Assembly: GCA_024636105.1 (NCBI GenBank)
Contig: JAGXHO010000061.1
Span: 1 to 12,957 of the forward strand
Direction: 5' to 3'
DNA length: 12,957 bases
From: Trueperaceae bacterium
GTDB lineage: Bacteria; Deinococcota; Deinococci; Deinococcales; Trueperaceae
Part shown: positions 1 through 6,860 of the stretch, one piece after another
How positions within the stretch are numbered: position 1 is the stretch's first letter
How the letters are laid out: each line of letters begins with the position of its first letter
Translations under genes and position numbers: made by a program
Notes under the pieces: generated by a model
Seen by the model: only the letters and a program-made list of their open reading frames with translations
The model's database searches: none
Told to the model about the DNA's origin: nothing

Positions 1-258
1 GCCCTGGTCGAGCACGTCGGCGGGGGTGGCGACGGCCTCGCCACCGAGCGCGCGCACGGCGGCGGCGACCTCCTCGGCCTTGTCGCGGCGACGCCCGAGC
101 ACGGCGACGCGCGCGCCGGCGGCGGCCAGGCCCTGCGCCATGACGCTACCGAGCACGCCGGTGCCGCCCGTGAGCACGCAGACCTTGCCGTCGAGGCGGA
201 AGTCCGGGCGGAAGTCGGATCCTTGCGGGGCGTTCGCCCCTGCGTCGGACGTGTTCAT
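1..258 (-). CDS. SDR oxidoreductase, probable D-mannonate oxidoreductase (5' part only)
   Basis: Only the first 86 residues are present; the gene runs off the left edge. The N-terminus is a Rossmann fold of a short-chain dehydrogenase: the nucleotide loop TGGTGVLG is at residues 30-37, a second strand VAVLGRRR ends at residue 58, and ADVLD is at 80-84, where SDRs place the Asp that contacts the adenine ring. The arginines after strand 2 suggest NADP(H) preference, which is an inference. The TGG-x-G-x-LG loop resembles SDR-type D-mannonate oxidoreductases (fructuronate reductases), as in Bacillus, which are unrelated to the long-chain UxuB of E. coli. The mannonate dehydratase gene at 10616 supports this role. 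The ATG at 258 follows a GAGGGAG ribosome-binding site. It is the last visible gene of the minus-strand operon, 82 bp after nagB. Another sugar-linked SDR is possible because the catalytic YxxxK is outside the window. Confidence 0.72.
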   Translation of the reverse strand, partial: MNTSDAGANAPQGSDFRPDFRLDGKVCVLTGGTGVLGSVMAQGLAAAGARVAVLGRRRDKAEEVAAAVRALGGEAVATPADVLDQG

Positions 259-340
259 GAACTCCCTCTCTCGCCGTTCGGCGGCGGCGTCCGCGCGGGC
301 GTCGCTGTGTGGGTTCGCCTGGTTCGCGCGGCCACGGGCG

Positions 341-1114
341 TCAGAGCTTCGAAGCGGAATCGGGGTCGAGGTAGAGCGCGGCGTGCTCGACGGTTCGGAG
401 CACCGAACCGGGTCGCTCCTCGGAGACGGGTTCGGTCAGGCACGCACGCACGGCCTCGGCCTTGCGGGCCTCGGGGACGATGCACAACACCCGTTTGGCG
501 GCGAGCAGCGCCGGCACGGTCAGCGTGATCGCGTGCGTGGGCACGCCGTCGATGGAGTCGAAGTGCCCCTCCCCCACCTGCTGGCGGCGGCTCGCGGGGT
601 CGAGGCGCACCGCCTTCGCCCACACCGGGTCCGCGAAATCGGCGTACGGAGGGTCGTTGAAGGCCAGGTGGCCGTTCTCGCCGAAGCCGAGCGCCACCGC
701 GTCGGCCGGGTGGGCGCGCAGCTCCGCCTCGTACTCGGCGCAGACGGCGGCGACGCGCCCGGGGTCGCCCGAGACCGGGTGGAAGGTAGCGCCCTCGACG
801 TGGCTCAGGAAGTGCTCGCGCAGGAAGCGCGGGAAGCTCGCGCGGTGCTCGGGGTCGATGCCGATGTACTCGTCCATGTGGAAGACGTGGACCTTCGACC
901 AGTCGATGCCCGGTGCGACGCGCAGCGCGCGCAGGAAGGCGAGCTGCGAGTTGCCGGTGGCGACGATGACGCTCGCCTCGCCGCGCTCCGCGATGGCCTC
1001 GACGAGGATGGCGGTCATGTCGTCGGCGGCGGCCTGGCCCATGTCGGCCTCGCTGTCGTAGACGCGCACGGGCAGGAGGTCGATGCGATCGGTGCGTTGG
1101 GGGGTGGGGCTCAT
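341..1114 (-). CDS. nagB: Glucosamine-6-phosphate deaminase (NagB-like subfamily)
   Basis: 257 residues of the NagB/6-phosphogluconolactonase fold. Expected cytosolic reaction: glucosamine 6-phosphate to fructose 6-phosphate and ammonia. Visible motifs are the phosphate loop ATGNS at 52-56, HMDEY at 79-83 holding the general-base Asp, and GENGHLAFNDPP at 145-156 with the ring-opening His at 149. In E. coli the last motif carries Asp141 and Glu148; here these positions are Asn147 and Asp154. Asn is also found at the first position in Bacillus NagB, but FNDPP marks a divergent subfamily, so activity on a related amino-sugar phosphate cannot be excluded. The ATG at 1114 overlaps the nagA TGA (ATGA), with AAGGAG about 8 nt upstream, so the two genes are translationally coupled. 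Length is normal for the family. The neighbouring nagA supports an amino-sugar role. Confidence 0.88.
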   Translation of the reverse strand: MSPTPQRTDRIDLLPVRVYDSEADMGQAAADDMTAILVEAIAERGEASVIVATGNSQLAFLRALRVAPGIDWSKVHVFHMDEYIGIDPEHRASFPRFLREHFLSHVEGATFHPVSGDPGRVAAVCAEYEAELRAHPADAVALGFGENGHLAFNDPPYADFADPVWAKAVRLDPASRRQQVGEGHFDSIDGVPTHAITLTVPALLAAKRVLCIVPEARKAEAVRACLTEPVSEERPGSVLRTVEHAALYLDPDSASKL

Positions 1115-2379
1115 GAGGGCGCTCCTTCCAGGCCGCGCGCGACGGTGCGGCCCGCGATGAGGGTCTCGAGCGGGGTGAGGTCGGGGGCGAAGACCGCGAG
1201 GTCGGCGTCCTTGCCCGCGGCGAGGCTCCCCTTGGTGCGGTCGACGCCGATCACCCGCGCCGGGGTGAGGCTCGCGGCGCGCACCGCATCGAACAGCGGC
1301 ACGCCGAGCTGCTGCACGACGACCGCGAGCATGCCGTCGAGCAGCGTGCTGCTACCGGCGAAGGCGCTGCGGTCGGGCATCATGCCGACGCCGTCGTGCA
1401 CCTCGTAGCTCAGCGCGCCCAGGGTGAAGGACGACCCCTCGGGGAGGCCGGCGCCGCTGGTGGCGTCGGAGACGAGGCACAGCCGGTCTGGGCCGAAGGC
1501 CTTCCAGGCAAGCGCCATGAGCGTGGGCGGCAGGTGCTTGCCGTCGGCGATCATCTCGCCGGTGAGCGTGTTCGAGGCGAGCGAGGCCTCGAGCAGCCCC
1601 GGGCGCCGCCACGGCCCCTCGCGCACGGTGGTCGACTGCCCGCTCCACAGGTGGATCACGTGGCTCAGGCCCAACCCCTCGCAGCGCGCGAGGACGTCGT
1701 CGGTCGCCGACGAGTGGCCGGCGGCCGCGACGATCCCGAGCGCCACCAGGCGGCGCGTGAGGTCCTCTGCGCCCGGCAGCTCCGGGGCGAAGCTCACCAG
1801 CCGGATGGCGTCGGCGTACGCGAGCAGCGCGTCGACCGAGCCGTCGTCCGGGTTGCGCAGGTGGGCGGGGTCCTGCGCGCCGCTCTGCGCCGCGGCGAAG
1901 TAGGGGCCCTCGACGTGGGCGCCGAGCACCTGGGCGCCAAGCCCTTGGGTGCCCGCGCGCCCCGGCGCACCCGAAATATCGGGCGCACCCGATTTATCGG
2001 GCGCCATCCAGGCGCGGGTGGTGGCGAGCGCGGTGAGGATGTCGGCGAAGGGCGCCGTCGAGGTGGTGGCGAGCAGCGAGGTGACGCCGCGGCGCGCCTG
2101 CTCGCGGAGGATGGTGTCGAAGGCGATGTCGTCGCCGTCGAGGAACGAGCGGCCGAGCGCGCCGTGCGTGTGGAGGTCGATCATGCCCGGGAGCAGGTAG
2201 GCGCCCGCCAGGTCGCGGCGCGGCGTGTCGGCGGCGACGTCGCCCTCGCGGCAGATCGCCTCGATGCGGCCGCCGGCCGTCAGGAGCACACGGTCGTCGG
2301 CCACCCGGTCGGGCAGCACCAAGCGACCGCCCGTCCAGGCGACGCGGCCCGGGGCGGCGGCCGCTGCGGAGGCGCTCAC
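1111..2379 (-). CDS. nagA: N-acetylglucosamine-6-phosphate deacetylase
   Basis: 422 residues of an amidohydrolase-fold deacetylase. It removes acetate from N-acetylglucosamine 6-phosphate in the cytosol and feeds NagB. Metal and substrate motifs are in order: DLHTHG 68-73 (HxH, two-metal type as in Bacillus NagA), HVEGPYF 155-161, GHSSA 221-225, HLWSGQSTT 243-251, IADGKHLPP 277-285, [10 protein letters not shown] 302-311 with the catalytic Asp305, and AGSSTLLD 341-348. The segment HLWSGQST replaces HLYNAMP of E. coli, which marks a subfamily. The GTG start at 2379 overlaps the stop of the upstream ATPase (GTGA); the same frame stays open far upstream, but that extension lies inside the ATPase gene and is rejected. 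Residues 126-150 form an unusual Gly/Ala/Pro loop built from an 18-bp DNA tandem repeat (separate entry). Confidence 0.92.
   Translation of the reverse strand: MSASAAAAAPGRVAWTGGRLVLPDRVADDRVLLTAGGRIEAICREGDVAADTPRRDLAGAYLLPGMIDLHTHGALGRSFLDGDDIAFDTILREQARRGVTSLLATTSTAPFADILTALATTRAWMAPDKSGAPDISGAPGRAGTQGLGAQVLGAHVEGPYFAAAQSGAQDPAHLRNPDDGSVDALLAYADAIRLVSFAPELPGAEDLTRRLVALGIVAAAGHSSATDDVLARCEGLGLSHVIHLWSGQSTTVREGPWRRPGLLEASLASNTLTGEMIADGKHLPPTLMALAWKAFGPDRLCLVSDATSGAGLPEGSSFTLGALSYEVHDGVGMMPDRSAFAGSSTLLDGMLAVVVQQLGVPLFDAVRAASLTPARVIGVDRTKGSLAAGKDADLAVFAPDLTPLETLIAGRTVARGLEGAPS
1964..2005. repeat. In-frame 18-bp tandem palindromic repeat inside nagA
   Basis: Two 18-bp direct copies (1964-1981 and 1982-1999) match at 16 of 18 bases, and a third is broken off after 6 bases (2000-2005). 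Each copy carries a small inverted repeat: CCCGA/TCGGG around AATA at 1970-1983, and CCCGAT/ATCGGG around TT at 1988-2001. The AT-containing centres stand out in this GC-rich gene. On the nagA strand the copies encode AP, DKSGAP and DISGAP (residues 126-139), just before the conserved strand leading to HVEGPYF, where family members normally have a short loop. This looks like a recent in-frame expansion or insertion. Confidence 0.8.
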
Positions 2380-3515
2380 GACGCCGCCGCTCCGGTCCCG
2401 GTCGTTGCCGGGACCGCGGCGTCGGCCGCGCGCGCCACGTCCATCTCGCCGATGCCCGCCAGGTCGAGGTCGTCGGCCAGGTGGCAGGCGACGAAGTGGC
2501 CGGGCTGCACCTCGCGCAGCGGCGGCGCCTCGTGCTTGCAGAGGTCGACCGCGAACGGGCAGCGCGGGTGGAAGTAGCAGCCTGACGGCGGGTTGGCCGG
2601 GTTCGCGACCTCGCCCGGCAGCCCCTTGAGCGCGGCTCGCAGGTCGGGGTCGGCGACCGGCACCGCCTTCATGAGCGCCGCCGTGTACGGGTGCTTGGGG
2701 TGGTGGAAGAGCGCCTCGGTGGGGGCGAGCTCGACGAGCTTGCCGACGTACATGACCGCCACCCGGTGGCTGATGTGCTTGACGATGCTCAGGTCGTGCG
2801 CGACGAACAGGTACGAGAGGTCGAGGCGCCGCTGCAGGTCGAGCATCAGGTTGAGGATCTGCGCCTGCACCGAGACGTCGAGCGCGGAGACCGCCTCGTC
2901 GGCGACCACCAGCCGCGGCTCGAGCGCGAGCGCGCGGGCGATGACCACGCGCTGCCGCTGCCCACCGCTGAAGGCGTGCGGGAAGCGGTGCATGTACTCG
3001 GGGCGCAGGCCGACGAGGTTCAGTAGCTCGGCGACCCGATCCATCCGCTTCTGGCGGCTGGACTCCCCTTGGACGTAGAGCGGCTCGCCGATGATCTCGA
3101 GCAGATTCTTGCGCGGGTTGAGCGAGCCGAAGGGGTCTTGGAAGATCATCTGCATCTCGCGCCACACCGGCCGGATCTGGCGCTCGGGGAGGTGGGCGAG
3201 GTCGAGCACCTCGCCGCTCGCCAAGCGGAACAGCACCCTGCCGGCGGTGGGCTCGACCGCGCGCAGGATCGCGCGGGCGGTGGTGGTCTTGCCGCAGCCG
3301 CTCTCGCCGACCAGGCTGAGGATCTCTCCGTCGTGGACGGTGAACGAGACGTCGTCGACCGCCTTGACCAGGCCGACGGTGCGCTGCAGGAAGCCCCCCT
3401 TGATCGGGAAGTGCTTCTTGAGCCCCTCGACGCGCAGCAGCGGGGGGCGCGCCGGGTCGGTCGCGGTGGCGGGCGCGGTGGCGGGTGCGGTGGCGCTCGG
3501 AGCGTCAGCCACCAT
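2376..3515 (-). CDS. Dpp/Opp-type ABC transporter ATPase, DppF-like
   Basis: 379-residue ATPase of a peptide/opine/nickel-type importer that drives uptake from the cytosolic face, paired with the DppD-like ATPase just upstream. Walker [10 protein letters not shown] is at 70-78, the Q-loop Gln at 126, the signature FSGGQRQR at 182-189, Walker [13 protein letters not shown] at 202-213 with Glu207, and the switch His at 240. The C-terminal oligopeptide-transporter domain has a cysteine cluster (Cys313, Cys319, Cys326, Cys344) like those that hold an iron-sulfur cluster in some relatives. An N-terminal Ala/Thr/Pro tail (about residues 5-25) and a C-terminal acidic and Ala-rich tail are not conserved parts. 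The ATG at 3515 overlaps the previous gene by 11 nt and follows AGGAGG. An open frame continues to 3713 but is covered by that gene. All ATPase motifs are intact. Confidence 0.94.
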   Translation of the reverse strand: MVADAPSATAPATAPATATDPARPPLLRVEGLKKHFPIKGGFLQRTVGLVKAVDDVSFTVHDGEILSLVGESGCGKTTTARAILRAVEPTAGRVLFRLASGEVLDLAHLPERQIRPVWREMQMIFQDPFGSLNPRKNLLEIIGEPLYVQGESSRQKRMDRVAELLNLVGLRPEYMHRFPHAFSGGQRQRVVIARALALEPRLVVADEAVSALDVSVQAQILNLMLDLQRRLDLSYLFVAHDLSIVKHISHRVAVMYVGKLVELAPTEALFHHPKHPYTAALMKAVPVADPDLRAALKGLPGEVANPANPPSGCYFHPRCPFAVDLCKHEAPPLREVQPGHFVACHLADDLDLAGIGEMDVARAADAAVPATTGTGAAAS

Positions 3516-4605
3516 CGGCCTCCTCGTGGTCGTGGTGCAAGAAGCAGGCGACCGGCGAGCCGCCGGGCGCGGCGAACAGCGCCGGCATGGCCACGTCGCA
3601 GCGGCCGGGGATGGCATCGGGGCAGCGCGGGTGGAAGGGGCAGCCGGTCGGCCGCTGCAGCGGGTGCGGGATGCTGCCCGCGACCGTCGGAAGCTGGATG
3701 CGCGGCTCGGCATGCAGGCTCGGCACGCTCTGGAGGAGCGCGCGCGTGTACGGGTGGCGGGGGCGGTGGAAGATGTCGTGGACCGGCCCTTGCTCGACGA
3801 CGCGGCCGAGGTACATGACCACCACGTGGTCGGCGAGCTGCGCGATGACGCCCAGGTCGTGGGTGATGAAGACGATCGACGAGCCGTGCTCGCGCTGCAG
3901 CTGCTTGAGCAGCTCGAGCACCTGCGCCTGGGTCGTGACGTCGATGGCGGTGGTCGGCTCGTCGGCGACCAGGATCGCCGGGTTGCACGAGAGCGCCATG
4001 GCGATGATCGCGCGCTGCCGCAGGCCGCCCGACAGCTGCCAGGAGTAGGCGTCGAAGCGCTGCTCGGGGCTCGGCATCCCCACTTCGTGCAGCTTCTCGA
4101 TCGCGATGGCCTTCGCCTCGCGCTTGGTCACGTCCTGGTGCAGCACGATCGCCTCGACGATCTGCGAGCCGATCGAGTGCAGGGGGCTGAACGAGGCCAT
4201 CGGCTCCTGCGGGATGAGGGCGATGTCGCCCCCGCGGATCTGACGGATGCGGCGCCCGGCCTCGGGGAGCTGGGCGAGGTCGACGTCGATCGCCTTGTGC
4301 TTGCCCGAGGCGGGGCGGCGGTAGAGGATCTTGCCGGCGACGATGCGCCCCGGCTTCTGGACCAGGCGCAGCACGGACTTCATGGTGATGCTCTTGCCGC
4401 AGCCGCTCTCGCCGACGACGCCGACCACCTCGCCGGCGTACAGGTCGAAGCTCACGCCGTCGACGGCGCGCACCACGCCCTCGTCCATCGTGAAGTGGGT
4501 CTTGAGGCCGCGGATCGACAGGATCGGCTCGCCGACGCGCTCGAAGCGGCGGGCGGCGGCCGGGTCGGGCGCGGCGGCGTCAGGAGCTGTAGGGGTCTGC
4601 TGCAT
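3505..4605 (-). CDS. Dpp/Opp-type ABC transporter ATPase, DppD-like
   Basis: 366-residue ATPase, partner of the DppF-like subunit in a heterodimeric motor. Walker A GESGCGKS is at 65-72, the Q-loop IPQEP has Gln133, the signature LSGGLRQR is at 191-198, Walker [13 protein letters not shown] at 211-222, and the switch His at 249. The C-terminal domain has Cys322, Cys328, Cys336 and Cys354, the same spacing pattern as in DppF. Two adjacent starts exist: ATG at 4605 and GTG at 4608. A GGGAG element is 9 nt from the GTG and 12 nt from the ATG, so the true start could be 3 bases longer. The gene begins inside the end of the upstream permease (overlap 26-29 nt), which implies translational coupling. 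Its first 25 residues are an Ala/Pro-rich tail before the ABC domain. Confidence 0.94.
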   Translation of the reverse strand: MQQTPTAPDAAAPDPAAARRFERVGEPILSIRGLKTHFTMDEGVVRAVDGVSFDLYAGEVVGVVGESGCGKSITMKSVLRLVQKPGRIVAGKILYRRPASGKHKAIDVDLAQLPEAGRRIRQIRGGDIALIPQEPMASFSPLHSIGSQIVEAIVLHQDVTKREAKAIAIEKLHEVGMPSPEQRFDAYSWQLSGGLRQRAIIAMALSCNPAILVADEPTTAIDVTTQAQVLELLKQLQREHGSSIVFITHDLGVIAQLADHVVVMYLGRVVEQGPVHDIFHRPRHPYTRALLQSVPSLHAEPRIQLPTVAGSIPHPLQRPTGCPFHPRCPDAIPGRCDVAMPALFAAPGGSPVACFLHHDHEEADGG

Positions 4606-5734
4606 CACGCAAGCCGTCTCCCAGAATGTTGAGGGCGAGCACCGTCACGATCACGAACAGGCCGGGGATCATGAGCCAGGGTGCGTTGACGACGGACTGC
4701 AGGTTCTGCGACTCCTGCAGCATGACGCCCCAGCTGATCGCGGGGGGGCGCATGCCGAGGCCGAGGAAGCTCAGGAAGGTCTCGTTGAGGATCATCAGCG
4801 GGATCGCGAGCGTGGTCGCGGCGATGATGTGGCTGGTGAACGACGGCACCATGTGCGAGAAGATGACCCGCGCGCGGCTCGCGCCGACCAGCCGAGCCGC
4901 CAGCACGAAGTCCTCCTCGCGCAGCGACAGGAAGCGCCCGCGGACCTCGCGCGCGAGGCGCGTCCAGCCGAGCAGCGCCAGGATGACGGTGATCGCGAAG
5001 TAGACCCAGGTGACGGGCCACTCGCGCGGCAGCGACGCGGAGAGCGCCAGCCACACCGGGATGGGCGGCAGCGCCTGCAGCAGCTCGATCAGCCGCTGGA
5101 TGACGTTGTCGACCACCCCGCCGAAGTAGCCCGAGATGCCGCCGAGCAGGATGCCCAGGATCGTGCTCAGCGCCACCGCGACCAACCCGATCGAGAGCGA
5201 GATGCGCGTGCCGTAGGTGAGCCGCGACCACTGATCGCGGCCGAGGCGATCGGTGCCCAGCAGGTTGGGGATGTCGGTACCCGAGGCGCCGGCGAAGCTG
5301 ATCAGGTGCCGGTCGGCGGGGATCAGCCCGAAGAGGCGGTAGGTATAGCCGCGCGCGAACAGCCGCACGGGGTAGCGGACCTCGGCGTCGATTACCCACT
5401 CCATGCGCAGCGTCCTCGGGTCGCGCTGCCCGACGACGCCGTAGACGAACGGCAGCGCGGGCCGCCCGTCGTGGATGAGCTGGATGGTCTGCGGCGGGGT
5501 GAAGGCGTGGCGCGCGCTGGTGGCGTTGGGGTCCTGGGTGGCGAAGAACTCGGGCATCGCGGCGATCGCCGCGATCAGGACGACCACCCAGAGGCTGACG
5601 AGGGCGAGCTTGTGCTTGCGGAAGCGCCACCAGGTGAGCTTCCAGGCGGGGGCGACGTAAACGGCGCTGGCGCCGTCCTTCTTGGCGGCCGGGCGCTTGC
5701 CGGCGTCGGGCACGGTCGCGGCCACCTCAGGCAC
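4580..5734 (-). CDS. ABC transporter permease, DppC-like, with long extra loop
   Basis: 384-residue inner-membrane permease. The first membrane segment is at about 43-60, followed by an unusually long outside segment up to LGTDRLGRD at 159-167, then the five-helix permease domain. The ATPase-contacting EAA-type loop DFVLAARLVGASRARV is at 275-290. Conserved C-terminal segments are FLSFLGLGMRPP at 320-331 and [11 protein letters not shown] at 371-381. E. coli DppC is about 300 residues; the excess is the loop of roughly 70 residues containing FTPPQTIQLIHDG and YPVRLFARGY. From memory, this loop type is common in permeases of Dpp-type importers linked to sugars rather than peptides. The GTG start at 5734 overlaps the previous permease stop by 8 nt and has only a weak ribosome-binding site, so coupling is likely. 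A second GTG at 5725 is a less likely alternative. Confidence 0.92.
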   Translation of the reverse strand: MPEVAATVPDAGKRPAAKKDGASAVYVAPAWKLTWWRFRKHKLALVSLWVVVLIAAIAAMPEFFATQDPNATSARHAFTPPQTIQLIHDGRPALPFVYGVVGQRDPRTLRMEWVIDAEVRYPVRLFARGYTYRLFGLIPADRHLISFAGASGTDIPNLLGTDRLGRDQWSRLTYGTRISLSIGLVAVALSTILGILLGGISGYFGGVVDNVIQRLIELLQALPPIPVWLALSASLPREWPVTWVYFAITVILALLGWTRLAREVRGRFLSLREEDFVLAARLVGASRARVIFSHMVPSFTSHIIAATTLAIPLMILNETFLSFLGLGMRPPAISWGVMLQESQNLQSVVNAPWLMIPGLFVIVTVLALNILGDGLRDAADPYSS

Positions 5735-6716
5735 CGTCCATCCGGATGCGCGGATCGAGCATCGCCAGCAAGATGTCGCTGACCAGCGTGCCGATCACGG
5801 TGAGCACGGAGAACAGCAGGATGATCACGCCGGCGAGGTACATGTCCTGCCCCACCAGCGCGCGCAACAGCAGCGGTCCGATGGTCGGCAGGCTCATGAC
5901 CACCGACACCACGACGCCGCCCGAGAGCAGCTGCGGGAAGTACCAGCCGAGCGTGCTCACCACCGGGGCGATCGCGACGCGGGTGGGGTACTTCAGGACC
6001 AGCTTCCACTCGGGGAGGCCCTTGGCCCGCGCCATCTCGGAGTAGGGCTTGCCGAGCTCGTCGAGGAGGTTGGCGCGCACCACTCTGGCGATCTGCGCGG
6101 TGCCGGCCACGCCGAGCACGATCATCGGCAGCCAGATGTGGTTCATGAGGTCGCCGACGCGCCCCCAGCTCCAGGGCGCCTGCGCGTACTCGGGCGAGAA
6201 GAGCCCCGTGACCGAGAGCCCGAAGCGGTCGAAGGCGATCCACATGAGCACCAGCGCCAGAAGGAAGTTGGGGGTGGCGAGGCCGACGTAGTTGAGGACC
6301 GTGAACACGTAATCGACGAGCGAATACTTGCGCGTGGCCGAGATGATGCCGATCGGGATCGCGACCGCCCACGTGAACAGCAGCGAGAAGGTGGTCAGCA
6401 GCAGCGTGAGCAGCAAGCGCTCACCGATCAGTTCGCTGTTGGGGCGGTTCCATTCGAGCGACACGCCCAGGTCGCCCTGGAGCATCCGGCCGATCCAGGT
6501 GAAGTACTGCTCCACCATCGGCCGGTCGAGGCCGTACCGGGTCCGCAGCGCGTCGACCTGCGCCTGGTCGACCGAGGAGCCGCCCTGGGTGAGCTCGGCG
6601 ATGTAGCTGGTGATGAAGTCGCCGGGAGGCGCCTGGATGAGGACGAACGAGATGATCGAGAAGATAAAGAGCATGAACGGGACGACGAGCAGGCGTTTGA
6701 GGATGAACCAGTGCAT
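5727..6716 (-). CDS. ABC transporter permease, DppB-like
   Basis: 329-residue inner-membrane permease that pairs with the DppC-like subunit. The first helix begins at residue 8 or so (LLVVPFMLFIFSIISFVLIQ), followed by the outside segment APPGDF and the typical RYGLDRPMVEQYFTWIGRMLQGDLGVS run. The EAA-type loop PYSEMARAKGLPEWKLVLKY comes late, followed by VAIAPVVSTLG. The C-terminus LDPRIRMDGA is typical. I chose the ATG at 6716 (MHWFILKRLL) because it starts right before helix 1 and has GGAG 5 nt upstream. The frame stays open 44 codons further, but that segment is translated from the palindromic spacer and has no conserved features. It is separated from the binding-protein gene by 142 bp holding a very strong hairpin. 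Confidence 0.94.
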   Translation of the reverse strand: MHWFILKRLLVVPFMLFIFSIISFVLIQAPPGDFITSYIAELTQGGSSVDQAQVDALRTRYGLDRPMVEQYFTWIGRMLQGDLGVSLEWNRPNSELIGERLLLTLLLTTFSLLFTWAVAIPIGIISATRKYSLVDYVFTVLNYVGLATPNFLLALVLMWIAFDRFGLSVTGLFSPEYAQAPWSWGRVGDLMNHIWLPMIVLGVAGTAQIARVVRANLLDELGKPYSEMARAKGLPEWKLVLKYPTRVAIAPVVSTLGWYFPQLLSGGVVVSVVMSLPTIGPLLLRALVGQDMYLAGVIILLFSVLTVIGTLVSDILLAMLDPRIRMDGA

Positions 6717-6802
6717 CCGGACTCCGTCGCGGGGCACCGCCGGCAGGGGTGGGCTCGGTCCCTCCGTTACGGGCGGGCCACGCTCGTGCGTGGGCTCGGT
6801 GG

Positions 6803-6860
6803 AAGGCACCGCGTGGGGGTGGAGGTCCGATCGGACCTCCACCCCCACCCTACGTGCCTT
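6803..6860. repeat. Perfect 36-bp palindrome with flanking stem, directly after the binding-protein gene
   Basis: Bases 6813-6848 form a perfect inverted repeat with 18-bp arms and no spacer, centred on GGTCCGATCGGACC. After a short internal bulge the outer arms AAGGCAC (6803-6809) and GTGCCTT (6854-6860) pair again, and the outer arm includes part of the TAA stop of the binding-protein gene (6859-6861). In the operon transcript this makes a very stable hairpin immediately at the 3' end of that gene. No U-tract follows, so it is better read as an mRNA-stabilising or partial-termination element than as a full terminator. A smaller CCACGC/GCGTGG hairpin lies at 6778-6793. An 11-bp direct repeat gtgggctcggt occurs at 6739-6749 and 6790-6800. 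Confidence 0.9.

Noticed and set aside
26..1408. Long plus-strand open frame across the left edge, nagB and nagA
   Set aside because: Antisense to three recognisable genes, with no motif or ribosome-binding site of its own; the same holds for the long plus-strand frames at 3091-4632 and 4331-5782.
2380..3165. Upstream extension of nagA in the same frame
   Set aside because: It lies wholly inside the DppF-like gene and reads as Arg/Ala/Pro-rich noise; the GTG at 2379 with the 4-nt overlap is the natural start.
6717..6848. 44-codon N-terminal extension of the DppB-like permease
   Set aside because: The extension is translated from the hairpin spacer, precedes the first helix without conserved residues, and the ATG at 6716 has its own GGAG.
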